Origin: CAVUCE01 sp963739985
Lineage (GTDB): Bacteria > Bacteroidota > Ignavibacteria > Ignavibacteriales > Ignavibacteriaceae
Reading direction: 5' to 3'
Assembly (NCBI GenBank): GCA_963739985.1
Contig: CAVUCE010000007.1
Coordinates: 62,001 to 126,000 of the forward strand
DNA length: 64,000 bases
Shown: one piece after another, positions 8,193-17,983 of the stretch
How positions within the stretch are numbered: the stretch's first letter is position 1
Layout of the letters: each line of letters starts with the position of its first letter
Made by a program: the position numbers and the translations under genes
Notes under the pieces: model-generated
Database searches by the model: none
What the model was told of the DNA's origin: nothing
What the model saw: only the letters and a program-made list of their open reading frames with translations

Positions 8193-9818
8193 TTATTTCT
8201 TTTCAGCAAAAACTGCATCAAGAACTTTTATTAAATTAGGTCCGCGTAATTCGTTTTCACTTGCTATTATTGTTCCATCTGTATCAACTAAGATGGGTTT
8301 CGGTATTCCTTTTACTCCAAATTCTTGAGCCAGTTGACTGGAAAATCCACCGGTTACATAGCTATGAAGCCACGGCATTTTCCATTGCCCTTTTCTGAAT
8401 TTTGCAACATCCTCAGGCTTTTGATCAAAAGATAAACTTAAAATTTCAAATCCTTTATCTTTATATTTATTGTATGCCTCTTGTAGATTCGGCATTTCGC
8501 CTAAACAAGGTTTACACCAGCTAGCCCAAAAATCTATCATATAAACATGTCCCAATAGACTTTTGTTTGAGATTGTTTTAGATGAATCTTCGTAAGAGAC
8601 AACTTCAAAATCCGGGACTTTTTTACCTTTTTCAATTTTGGTATCAATCGGTAGTCTTTTGGCAACCATTCCAAATTGTGTATCGCCATATTCATTTACC
8701 AATTTGCTATAAAGCTTTTTAGCAGTTTCCTGGTCACCGCTGTACTTTGCTTGAGAAATTTTCATAAAAAGTACAAAGCCAACAACATCTCTGTTCGGAT
8801 TTTCAGATACTACACTATCGGTAAAATCCGGACTTCCTTGAAAATCTCCATAACCAAAACTCATTCCTAAAATCCTTGGATCAACAGCCCAAAGTAATGA
8901 AGAAGGTTTTATTTTAGTAAAAGCACTTTCAACAATTTTAGAATCAAGAGTTTTTTGACCAAATAGTGCAAGCTGTAGATAACTTAAAATTGCCAGCTGT
9001 TTTGTAATTGGCGATTTAATTTTCCCGAATGTTGATTTTATAGAATCAGCTTCTTTTGTCCAATCAACAGAAGCAGGCATTTTACCACCCGCTTGTTTTA
9101 CCAACTGCATAAAGTGATCTTGCCGTTTTCCCATTGCAGTGAGTATTTCATAATTGTCTTCATCATAAGTATTAGCATCGCCAAATGTAATCTTTTCCTC
9201 AGATTTGGAACGAACCAATTTTGAAGGGTCAAAAATTATCTTTGCAACTCCATCATCAACTTTTATAATGGATTCGTAATCTCCGGTTTTGTCGAATTTA
9301 TATTCAGAAGGTTGAGTCCCGTTAACGCTCCTATTATCATTAGTTATTCCTAGTAATTCATAACTTATTTCCGATGAATCAGATTTTATTTCTTTCGTAA
9401 AAGTTCCATCAGATTGTTTGGTAAGCTCTAAAGCTGAATTTCTATCATAATTGTTAAAACTGCCAATAACTTCAACATTGGAAAGTGATTCAGGATATAC
9501 GTTATGCTTTAATTGTACATTAATTATTGTCTTTTTATTTTTTTCGGCAATCAAAGGAACGGAATAATTTTGATGATCAACGCCGGTATAAATAACAAAA
9601 AAGTATCCATCTTCATCAATGCTTAAAGAGTAGCTTCCGTCACTTTTTGCTTCTACGGATTTAGTCGGTATTGTGCTCATTGAAGTTGTAAGATGAACAT
9701 CAGCTCTTTGCATTGGTTTTCCATCATAGCCTAAAATTTTTCCCGTTACAACGGTTTGGGCAACCATAATTGGAACAGATATCATAGTCAATAAAAATAA
9801 TAGCAGCAATTTCTTCAT
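8193..9818 (-). CDS. TlpA-like thiol-disulfide oxidoreductase with N-terminal beta domains
   Basis: 541 residues with a signal peptide (MKKLLLLFLLTMISVPIMVAQ). Residues about 22-110 look like a carboxypeptidase-regulatory-type beta domain (VTGKILGYDGKPMQRADVHL). Residues about 115-170 (VEVIGSFNNYDRN...) resemble a CBM48/glycogen-binding-like fold. A helical middle region follows. The last 150 residues are a thioredoxin-fold AhpC/TlpA domain: VYMIDFWASWCKPCLGEMP with the active CxxC near residue 435 and the cis-Pro loop GIPKP. Such proteins act outside the cytoplasmic membrane as disulfide reductases or cytochrome maturation helpers. The N-terminal architecture is less common. It stands alone on this strand. 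Confidence 0.85.
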   Translation of the reverse strand: MKKLLLLFLLTMISVPIMVAQTVVTGKILGYDGKPMQRADVHLTTSMSTIPTKSVEAKSDGSYSLSIDEDGYFFVIYTGVDHQNYSVPLIAEKNKKTIINVQLKHNVYPESLSNVEVIGSFNNYDRNSALELTKQSDGTFTKEIKSDSSEISYELLGITNDNRSVNGTQPSEYKFDKTGDYESIIKVDDGVAKIIFDPSKLVRSKSEEKITFGDANTYDEDNYEILTAMGKRQDHFMQLVKQAGGKMPASVDWTKEADSIKSTFGKIKSPITKQLAILSYLQLALFGQKTLDSKIVESAFTKIKPSSLLWAVDPRILGMSFGYGDFQGSPDFTDSVVSENPNRDVVGFVLFMKISQAKYSGDQETAKKLYSKLVNEYGDTQFGMVAKRLPIDTKIEKGKKVPDFEVVSYEDSSKTISNKSLLGHVYMIDFWASWCKPCLGEMPNLQEAYNKYKDKGFEILSLSFDQKPEDVAKFRKGQWKMPWLHSYVTGGFSSQLAQEFGVKGIPKPILVDTDGTIIASENELRGPNLIKVLDAVFAEKK

Positions 9819-10028
9819 TTTATGTCCTCTTCTTCATAATTTTAATGTAAACTTAATTTCAATTTTTAGGTTTGTAAATTTATTAAAGCATGTCTTAATT
9901 TAAGATAAATAGTAAGTCTTTGTGATGAGACTATCAGTAATTAGTGCCTTTTAGAGCTTAATAATTTTTAATACAATAAAGATAAACTTATATTATTATT
10001 TTATAATCTTCCAGGTTTATTTAAATAG

Positions 10029-12134
10029 ATGATTTTTCTAAATCCAGCAGTTTTATTTGGTTTACTTGCCGCATCGATACCGGTTTTAATACATTTATTA
10101 AATCTAAGAAAATTAAAACGTATCGATTTCAGTACACTATCGTTTCTTAAGGAACTTCAAAAAAATAAAATTCGTAAGATTAAATTAAAACAATGGATTT
10201 TATTAGCGTTGCGAGTTTTGATTATTCTTTTTCTAGTTACAGCATTTGCTAGACCTACAATAAAAGGTGTTGCCATCGGTGGAACTACTTCCGCTGCAAA
10301 AACTACTGCAGTCTTTGTTTTAGATAATACTTACAGCATGTCTGTTATCGATTCCAAAGGTTCATACTTAAATCAAGCAAAAGCAACTATAAAGAAACTT
10401 CTTCAGCAATTGCAAAAAGGTGATGAAGTAGCGCTTGTTCTTGTCGGAGATAATTCAAATACAGAGATAAAACCAACAAGTAACTTAGCATCATTTGAAA
10501 AACAAATTGACGATGTTAACATTTCCTATTCAAGCGGATATCTTCATAATTCCATTGTAAAGGCTGCAAAAATATTATCCGAATCACAGAACTTCAATAA
10601 AGAAATTTATGTCCTCTCGGATTTTCAGAAAGGAAGATTATATTCACCTGGTTCACTTTCGGATTTATCGCAGTTGTTAAATGATAAAATTCGTCTTTAT
10701 ACTTTTGATTATTCCGGTAAGAAAGTTTTTAATTTGGGAATTGACAATTTGCAACTAGAAACCCAAATTTTTGAAAAAGATAAGCCGGTTGATTTCAATG
10801 TTACAATAACAAACTATTCTAGTGATCCGGCAAATAATGTAGTTGTTTCTTTGTTTGTGAATGGTCAACGAAGTGCTCAGCAAAGTGTTAGCTTGAAACC
10901 CGGTGAGTCTAATATTGTTTCTTTAGAATCGATAGTCAAGGAAACAGGATATGTAAATGTTGTAGCTGAAATTGAAGACGATGATATTTTGCAGGACAAT
11001 AAACGCTATGTGAACATGTATATTCCTAAAGAAATTCCTGTTATTATTTTTAGCGATAATCAAGACGATTCCAAATTTGTTTCACTTGCCCTAAATGTAA
11101 ATGATGGAAGCGGAACTTTGAAAATAACAGAAAGGAATTTAAATCAGCTTTCATCTTATGATTTAACTCAGTATTCTGTTGTTATTGTAATCGGATCTCA
11201 AAATATTAGTAATGTTAATCGGCTCTCATCTTATGTTAAGAATGGTGGTAGTTTATTCTTAATGCCCGGATCGAATTCTACTTTGCAAAATTTCAAAACA
11301 TTATCTGAAGCTATTGGTTTGCCTTCACCAAGCGGATTTGTAGGGAATGATTCTAAACTCACGGTTCCAATGAGTTTTGAAAAGATAGATTTTAACCACC
11401 CGGTTTTTAAGGATATTTTCCAGAAAAAAGAAAAGCAAAACGTTGAATCGCCGGAAATCCTAACATATTTCAAAATAAATACTCAAGGAAAAGGGAAGAA
11501 CATAATTTCTCTGGTTGACGGATCTTCATTTTTAGGTGAATATAAAATTGGTAACGGTAAGGTTTTTATGATGAATACAGCGCCCAATTTAAAATGGTCA
11601 AACTTTCCGGTTAAAAGTTTATTCGCACCATTAATGAATAAATCGGTTTATTACCTTTCATCCACTGACAGAACCGGATCAAATTTTATTGCCGGAAATC
11701 CTTTAAATATAAATTTAAGAAATCAGAGTTTGGCTCAAATAAAAATTGTTAAGCCCGATAAAAATGATGTGTTCTTAAATCTGGAAAACCGCAGACAGAC
11801 AAATTTTATAGATTATAATGAAACTAATATTGCAGGCGAATATAAAATTTACTCAGGGCAAAAATTAATTGATGAACTTTCTGTGAACACAGATCCGCAA
11901 GAATCAGTTACGCAATATTTGAAAGAATCTGATTTTAAAGACTACTTGAAAAAGATCAATTTTAAAGGTAAATATATTAACATAGCAAAAGACGCTAATC
12001 CGGTTGAAGTAGTTTTGCAATCGCGTTTTGGTTCTGAGTTGTGGAAATACTTCTTATTGGTCGCGTTAATTCTTGCACTTGTTGAAATGGCTGTTGCAAG
12101 AAATGCTAAAAGAGATTTAGTTAATGTATCATGA
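10029..12134 (+). CDS. BatA/vWA-domain membrane protein
   Basis: 701 residues. The N-terminus (FLNPAVLFGLLAASIPVLIHLL...KIKLKQWILLALRVLIILFLVTAFARP) is the BatA/aerotolerance N-terminal domain with two membrane helices. A von Willebrand A domain starts near residue 93. Its MIDAS loop reads DNTYS at residues 99-103, with Thr in place of the first Ser of DxSxS. A long extracytoplasmic region with a CARDB-like stretch (VDFNVTITNYSSDPANNVVVSLFVNG) and a glutamine-amidotransferase-like fold (YVKNGGSLFLMPG) follows. A last helix is near residues 675-692. Family members sit with MoxR ATPases, DUF58, DUF4159 and DUF4175. Here the last two lie about 9 kb downstream and MoxR is not in view. Confidence 0.85.
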   Translation: MIFLNPAVLFGLLAASIPVLIHLLNLRKLKRIDFSTLSFLKELQKNKIRKIKLKQWILLALRVLIILFLVTAFARPTIKGVAIGGTTSAAKTTAVFVLDNTYSMSVIDSKGSYLNQAKATIKKLLQQLQKGDEVALVLVGDNSNTEIKPTSNLASFEKQIDDVNISYSSGYLHNSIVKAAKILSESQNFNKEIYVLSDFQKGRLYSPGSLSDLSQLLNDKIRLYTFDYSGKKVFNLGIDNLQLETQIFEKDKPVDFNVTITNYSSDPANNVVVSLFVNGQRSAQQSVSLKPGESNIVSLESIVKETGYVNVVAEIEDDDILQDNKRYVNMYIPKEIPVIIFSDNQDDSKFVSLALNVNDGSGTLKITERNLNQLSSYDLTQYSVVIVIGSQNISNVNRLSSYVKNGGSLFLMPGSNSTLQNFKTLSEAIGLPSPSGFVGNDSKLTVPMSFEKIDFNHPVFKDIFQKKEKQNVESPEILTYFKINTQGKGKNIISLVDGSSFLGEYKIGNGKVFMMNTAPNLKWSNFPVKSLFAPLMNKSVYYLSSTDRTGSNFIAGNPLNINLRNQSLAQIKIVKPDKNDVFLNLENRRQTNFIDYNETNIAGEYKIYSGQKLIDELSVNTDPQESVTQYLKESDFKDYLKKINFKGKYINIAKDANPVEVVLQSRFGSELWKYFLLVALILALVEMAVARNAKRDLVNVS

Positions 12135-12184
12135 TTTACGATACGTATTTAATAATTTATTAGAAAATTAAGTTTTAATTATTT

Positions 12185-13450
12185 ATGATAGAGATAACGA
12201 AAAAAACAATTGAGCGGGCGATTTTAGTTGCTCTAAATACAAAGGAACTTACCAAAGAATTAGTTGAAGAGCATTTGGATGAGCTGGAAGAATTAGCTTT
12301 AACTGCCGGAGCGGAAACAATATTAAAAGTTACGCAAGAACGATTTTCAACAGATTCAGCATACTATATCGGGAAAGGTAAAGCGGAAGAACTTAAATCT
12401 TTGATAGAAATGAATAACATTAATATTGTAATTTTTGATGATGACCTTTCTCCGGTTCAAGTTAGAAATTTAGAAAAATTGCTGGATAGAAAAATTGTTG
12501 ATAGAAGCGGGTTGATCTTAGATATTTTTGCTTCGAGAGCGAAAACCAAAGAAGCTAAAACTCAAGTTGAACTTGCACAACTTCAATATATGCTTCCGAG
12601 ACTTACAAGAGCCTGGACTCATTTATCAAAACAGTACGGAGGAATTGGAACTAAAGGTCCCGGGGAAACACAGATTGAAACAGATCGTAGAATTATCCGT
12701 AATAGAATAAGCATGCTAAAAGGCAAGCTTGATAAAATTGAAAAACAGCGAACAACTCAAAGCCAGGGCAGAAAAGATTTTGTGAGAGTTACGCTTGTCG
12801 GATATACAAATGCCGGAAAATCAACTTTGTTTAACATCCTCACTCAAGCTGATGTTTTTGCAGAAGATAAATTATTTGCTACTCTCGATTCCACTACGCG
12901 CATGTTTGATCTAGGGAAAAATCAAAAAATTCTTTTAAGTGATACTGTGGGTTTTATTAGAAAACTTCCGCCAAATCTAGTTGCATCATTTAAGAGCACT
13001 TTAAATGAAGTTAGAGATGCGGATATAATTCTTCATGTTGTTGATTATTCTCATCCTTATTATGAAGATCATGTGAATGTTGTGGAGCAGACTCTAAGAG
13101 AACTGGGTGCGGAAAATAAATCGCAAATAAAAGTGTTTAACAAAGTTGATATGATTGCAGAACGTAGCAAGCTTGATTACGTGAGGAACAAATATGAAAA
13201 TAGCGTGATAATTTCCGCAAAAAGAGGAATAAATATTTCTAATCTGAAGTCCCTTCTTCTAAATTTTATTGAAGATCAATTTGTTGAGGAACAAGTTGAA
13301 CTAAATATTACGGAATCTAAAAAAGCGGCAATTATTCATACACTCGCGGAAGTACTTTCCACAAAATATGAAGATGAAGCAATTTTCATCAAGTACAAAA
13401 CTAACAAGGAAAATTCCGAAAAAATAAAGAAAATAATTTATGGCAACTAA
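12185..13450 (+). CDS. hflX: GTPase HflX
   Basis: 421 residues. The N-terminal HflX domain (AYYIGKGKAEEL, DDDLSPVQVRNLE) is followed by a coiled segment with YGGIGTKGPGETQIETDRR, diagnostic for HflX. The GTPase domain has G1 GYTNAGKST, G3 DTVGF and G4 NKVD. HflX binds ribosomes and rescues or dissociates stalled 70S particles. The stop overlaps the following lyase gene by 11 bases, so the two may be co-translated although their functions are unrelated. Confidence 0.96.
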   Translation: MIEITKKTIERAILVALNTKELTKELVEEHLDELEELALTAGAETILKVTQERFSTDSAYYIGKGKAEELKSLIEMNNINIVIFDDDLSPVQVRNLEKLLDRKIVDRSGLILDIFASRAKTKEAKTQVELAQLQYMLPRLTRAWTHLSKQYGGIGTKGPGETQIETDRRIIRNRISMLKGKLDKIEKQRTTQSQGRKDFVRVTLVGYTNAGKSTLFNILTQADVFAEDKLFATLDSTTRMFDLGKNQKILLSDTVGFIRKLPPNLVASFKSTLNEVRDADIILHVVDYSHPYYEDHVNVVEQTLRELGAENKSQIKVFNKVDMIAERSKLDYVRNKYENSVIISAKRGINISNLKSLLLNFIEDQFVEEQVELNITESKKAAIIHTLAEVLSTKYEDEAIFIKYKTNKENSEKIKKIIYGN

Positions 13451-15005
13451 AAAACTCATCATTGATGGCGACTCGCTTACTCTGGATACAATTGAAGTAT
13501 TCTTAAAAACTAATTTGAAAGTCGAACTTTCTAATCAATCAAAAAAGAATATTAAAAAGTCGCGAAATTTAATTGAGAAATGGATTGATAAAGGTGAAGT
13601 GATTTATGGCGTTACAACCGGATTTGGTGAGTTTGCAAACGTAAATATATCAAGAGAAAATTTACAACAGCTTCAAGAAAACTTGATATTAAGTCATGCT
13701 GTTGGCTGTGGTGAAAACTTACCGCCTGCTATTGTTAAAATTATGATGCTGCTTCGTGTTAATGCTTTGGCAAAGGGTTTTTCCGGAATCCGTCTGCAAA
13801 CATTAGAGCTTTTGATTAACATGATAAACAACAATATTATCCCGGTTGTACCTTCTCAAGGTTCGGTTGGTTCCAGCGGAGATTTAGTTCAGCTTTCTCA
13901 TCTTGTTTTAGCAATGATCGGAAAGGGAAGAGTACAAATTGTTAAAGATGTTCTAAATGAAAATGCTTCTTCCGTTAAAATTATTCCGGCAAAAAATGGT
14001 TTGAAGAAATTTAATCTGGAGCCTGTAAAACTTGAAGCTAAAGAAGGATTAGCACTAATAAACGGAACTCAAATGATGACTGCATTTGCTTCTTACATTG
14101 CGATAAGAGCGATGAAGTTAGTTAAAATTGCCGATATTAGCGCGTCACTTTCACATGAAGCTTTAAGAGCAACTGATAAAGCTTTTGATGCTAGGCTTCA
14201 TAATCTTCGTCCATTTCCGGGACAGTTAACAACCGCTAGGAATGTATTAAAACTGATTGATAAAAGTGAGATCAGGAAATCACATATAAAAAATGATACA
14301 AGAGTTCAGGACGCTTACTCAATTAGATGTGTTCCGCAAATTCACGGCGCTTCGAGAGATGCTGTTGATTATGTTTGCTCAAGAGTTTCAATAGAAATTA
14401 ATTCGGTTAACGATAATCCAATAATTTTTCCGGAAACAGAAGAGCATATTGAAGGCGGCAATTTCCACGGCCAATCAATGGCGCTTGCTATGGATTTTAT
14501 GGGAATTGCTTTATCTGAATTAGCTAATGTTTCCGAACGAAGAACAGAGCGGATGGTAAACGGAAATTTGAGCGGCTTGCCGAGATTTTTAGCAACTAAC
14601 GGCGGTTTAAATTCCGGCTTGATGATTGCTCAATACACCGCCGCAAGTTTAGTCTCTGAAAATAAAGTTCTTGCTCACCCTGCTAGTGTTGATTCAATTC
14701 CGACTTCCGCAAATCAAGAAGACCATAATTCAATGGGATCGATTGCCGCGCAAAAATGTTATAGAATTTTACATAATGTTCAAAATGTTTTGGCAATAGA
14801 ATTAATGACAGCGGCTCAAGCTTTGGAATTTCTAAAACCTTTGAAACCCGGAAAAGGTACTCGAATTGTTTACAATGAAATTAGAAAAGTTGTCAAATCA
14901 TTAAAAACCGATAGACTTCTTCATCCGGATGTTAAGAAAATTGCCGATTTGATTCGTGACGATGTTATCTTAAATTCGGTTGAGAAAGAAATCAAATTAG
15001 ATTAA
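13440..15005 (+). CDS. aromatic amino-acid lyase, histidine ammonia-lyase-like, with SSG MIO triad
   Basis: 521 residues of the HAL/PAL family, which eliminates ammonia from His, Phe or Tyr using an autocatalytic MIO group. Conserved blocks are present: VIYGVTTGFGEFANV, QDAYSIRCVPQIHGASRDAV, NDNPIIF, HGQSMALAMDFMGIALSELANVSERRTERMVN and SIPTSANQEDHNSMG. The last block and the C-terminal region are HutH-like. The MIO-forming triad, normally Ala-Ser-Gly, reads Ser145-Ser146-Gly147 (GSVGSSGDL). The central Ser is intact, so MIO formation is plausible. No other hut genes are present, so a catabolic role is not supported by context. The start overlaps hflX by 11 bases. Confidence 0.9.
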   Translation: MATKKLIIDGDSLTLDTIEVFLKTNLKVELSNQSKKNIKKSRNLIEKWIDKGEVIYGVTTGFGEFANVNISRENLQQLQENLILSHAVGCGENLPPAIVKIMMLLRVNALAKGFSGIRLQTLELLINMINNNIIPVVPSQGSVGSSGDLVQLSHLVLAMIGKGRVQIVKDVLNENASSVKIIPAKNGLKKFNLEPVKLEAKEGLALINGTQMMTAFASYIAIRAMKLVKIADISASLSHEALRATDKAFDARLHNLRPFPGQLTTARNVLKLIDKSEIRKSHIKNDTRVQDAYSIRCVPQIHGASRDAVDYVCSRVSIEINSVNDNPIIFPETEEHIEGGNFHGQSMALAMDFMGIALSELANVSERRTERMVNGNLSGLPRFLATNGGLNSGLMIAQYTAASLVSENKVLAHPASVDSIPTSANQEDHNSMGSIAAQKCYRILHNVQNVLAIELMTAAQALEFLKPLKPGKGTRIVYNEIRKVVKSLKTDRLLHPDVKKIADLIRDDVILNSVEKEIKLD

Positions 15006-15018
15006 ACATTTCTTAAAA

Positions 15019-16489
15019 TTGGGTAATCGTATTTTGCTTAGAAAGCGATATCAAATTGTATTTTTAGTTCTATTATTGATATCACTTCCTATTTCTAAAA
15101 ACCTTCCTCAAAATGGCTTTGTAAAAACCAAGGGTAAATCATTCTCGCTTGATAATGAAACTTATAAGTTTTTAGGTTTCAATGCTTATTATTTGCAAAG
15201 TGAAGCATCAAATTCTGCAAATAAATATATAGTTGATGATGTTTTAAAAGCTGCTGCAAATATGAATATTAAAGTAATAAGAACCTGGGCTTTTTATGAT
15301 TCGAAAGATTCCACCAATAAAGCAGCGATCAGATATGCTCCTTATAATTATAATGAAAATGGTTTTAAAGCTTTAGATTATGTCTTATCGGAAGCAAAAA
15401 AATATAATATCAAATTGATTTTATGTCTTTCAAATAATTTTCCGGATTTTGGAGGGATCAATCAATATTTAAGTTGGGCAGACAATTATTTGTCAACAAA
15501 ACAAAATTTCAATCACAACGATTTTTTTATTAACGATTCTATTAAGCAATGGTATAAGAATTATCTGTTCACATTATTGAACCGGGAAAATACTTATACG
15601 AAGATAAAATATAAAAACGATCCTACAATATTTTCATTCGAGTTAATTAATGAAGGCTTCAAATCCGGGTCATAATTATGAAACTATAAATTCCTGGTAT
15701 CAAGAAATGTCAAGTTATTTTAAATCCATTGATAAAAATCATATGCTCACCACAGGTGAAATGGGTTATGATGTTTCAAGTGAGAACTATTCTAATATTT
15801 CCTTGCTTTACAATGATTCATATTTTTTATTCAACGGAAGTAAAGGGACGAGTTATTCTAGAAATATTCAAATTCCGGGGATTGATTACTCTTCATTTCA
15901 TTTATATTCCGGTGCATGGAATATTTCATATCCTGCCGGAATAACCTGGATTCAAGATCATATTAGAATTGCTGAAAAGTTTAATAAACCTGCTTTGCTT
16001 AGCGAGTTTGGTAGCAAAGGAAATCGGAATACAGCTTATGAAGATTGGTTGAATATCATTTCTACTTCAAAAACTTCTTCAGCTCTCGTTTGGGAATATC
16101 AGCATTCGGATGTTATTAATAATGACGGTTTTGGATTTGACAATAATGATACTGCTTTAATAAAAGTATTTGAAGATTTTCAGAAAAATATTAGTAAGCC
16201 CGTTCAAATTAACTTACCGGATGAGGTAATGCTTTATCAAAATTATCCTAATCCATTTAATCCTGTGACTACAATAAAATTTGAAATTCCGGAAAACGAT
16301 TATGTTGAATTAACTTTGTATAATTCAATTGGTCAAAAAATAGGTGTAATCTTAAACGCATATTTAGAAAAAGGTATTCATCAAGTTACTTTGTCATTTA
16401 ATAATTATAGATTAGGAAGCGGAGTTTATATTTATGCTTTAAAATCCGGCGGAAGGGTTGAAGTTAAGAAGATGATTCTGTTAAAATGA
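15019..16489 (+). CDS. secreted GH5-like glycoside hydrolase with T9SS C-terminal domain (frame-disrupted)
   Basis: An N-terminal signal anchor (YQIVFLVLLLISLPIS) precedes a GH5_7/mannanase-like barrel: FLGFNAYYLQ, VIRTWAFYD, and FELINE, which holds the acid/base Glu. The frame then breaks. The zero frame stops at 15675, while the +1 frame continues with SWYQEMSSYFKSIDKNHMLTTGE and LLSEFGSKG, holding the nucleophile Glu, to 16489. Removing one G of the GG at 15655-15656 gives ELINEASNPGHNYE. The last 80 residues are a type IX sorting domain (LYQNYPNPFNPVTTIKFEI...VKKMILLK). The start is a TTG 14 bp after the lyase stop. Likely cell-surface or secreted polysaccharide degradation. Confidence 0.8.
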
Positions 16490-16593
16490 ATTTTAGCAAA
16501 TTATTTTATCTCAAGGTTGAATTGTTTAAGAAAATATAAGAAGTTGCAATTAATTAAAAAGCTTTTTTATACATCTAAATAGAATCAAAAATA

Positions 16594-17964
16594 ATGGATT
16601 TAGTCTATCTTTTTTTCGGATTAGTAATTGGTGCTGTAATTGTATTTCTTTTTCTTAAATCGAAATATGCGGTAAGCGATGGTGCTACGGCTGAAGAAGT
16701 TGCAGAATTAAAAGAGCAAATCAATAATTTAAATATTGAATTGACAAAACAATCCGAAAAAAATAAATATTTGGAAGAAGCGCTTAAACAAAACGAAAGC
16801 AATTTATCCGCTGAGCGAGAGAAATCCGGCGAGTTGAAATCTCTTTTATCTACCACAGAAGCGGATTATAAAAATCTTCAAGAGAAATTAGTAGAACAGA
16901 AATCCGAGGTTGAAAAATTACAAGAAAAATTTACAAAAGAGTTTGAAAATCTGGCAAACAAAATTCTCGAAGAAAAAAGTACGAAGTTTACAGCACAAAA
17001 CAAGGAAAATCTTGATCAAATATTAAAACCACTGAATGAGAAGATTAAAGATTTTGAGAAAAAAGTTGAGGATGTGTATAATACCGATTCTAAAGAAAGA
17101 GCAAGTATTGTCCAGCAGATTAAAAACCTGCATGAGTTAAATCAGCAAATGAGTAAAGACGCTAATAATCTAACAAATGCATTAAAAGGACAAACTAAAA
17201 TTCAAGGTAATTGGGGAGAGTTTATTCTTGAGAGTATTCTTGAAAAATCCGGATTAGTAAAAGGTCGCGAATACCTGGTTCAGGAAAGTTTAACAACAGA
17301 AAGCGGTAAAAGATTTCAACCGGATATTTTAATAAACCTGCCCGAAAATAAAACTATTGTAATTGATTCTAAGGTTTCATTAGTTGCCTATGAGCGATAT
17401 ACGTCAGCAGAAACAGAAGATGATAGACAAACTGCAATGAGAGATTTCATTATTTCTTTAAGAAATCACATTAAAGGATTAAGTTCAAAAAATTATCAGA
17501 ATCTTTATCAGATTCAAAGCCTGGATTTTGTATTAATGTTCATGCCGATTGAACCTGCTTTTGGGCTTGCGGTTCAGTACGATCCTTCAATCTTCAGCAA
17601 TGCGTTTGAACTGAATATTGTAATAGTTAGTCCTTCAACCCTTCTTGCAACTTTACGCACTATTGCCAGTATTTGGCGCCAGGAAAATCAAAACAAACAT
17701 GCTTTAGAAATTGCCAGACAGAGCGGTGCTCTATACGATAAGTTTGTCGGTTTTGTTGAGGATTTAATTACAATCGGGAAAAAGATTGATGATTCTAAAA
17801 TTACTTATACTGATGCGATGAAAAAGTTAACCGATGGTAGCGGAAATTTAGTTAGGAGAGTTGAGAGGATTAAAAGTCTTGGTGCAAAAGCCACAAAGTC
17901 TTTACCTCAGTCTATAATAGATAAAGCCGATGATGATGAAGATAATTTATTTTTAGATGAGTAA
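16594..17964 (+). CDS. rmuC: DNA recombination protein RmuC
   Basis: 456 residues. An N-terminal membrane helix (VYLFFGLVIGAVIVFLFL) is followed by a long coiled coil (about residues 35-190) and the RmuC nuclease-like domain: QGNWGEFILESILEKSGL, QPDILINLPENKTIVIDSKVSL, and DFVLMFMPIEPAF. RmuC limits inversions between short repeats and is a PD-(D/E)xK-type protein. The D...DSK residues of that fold are visible. The Cys-motif gene follows after 19 bp and could be co-transcribed. Confidence 0.95.
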   Translation: MDLVYLFFGLVIGAVIVFLFLKSKYAVSDGATAEEVAELKEQINNLNIELTKQSEKNKYLEEALKQNESNLSAEREKSGELKSLLSTTEADYKNLQEKLVEQKSEVEKLQEKFTKEFENLANKILEEKSTKFTAQNKENLDQILKPLNEKIKDFEKKVEDVYNTDSKERASIVQQIKNLHELNQQMSKDANNLTNALKGQTKIQGNWGEFILESILEKSGLVKGREYLVQESLTTESGKRFQPDILINLPENKTIVIDSKVSLVAYERYTSAETEDDRQTAMRDFIISLRNHIKGLSSKNYQNLYQIQSLDFVLMFMPIEPAFGLAVQYDPSIFSNAFELNIVIVSPSTLLATLRTIASIWRQENQNKHALEIARQSGALYDKFVGFVEDLITIGKKIDDSKITYTDAMKKLTDGSGNLVRRVERIKSLGAKATKSLPQSIIDKADDDEDNLFLDE

Positions 17965-17983
17965 GTAGTTAAAATAATTTAAG

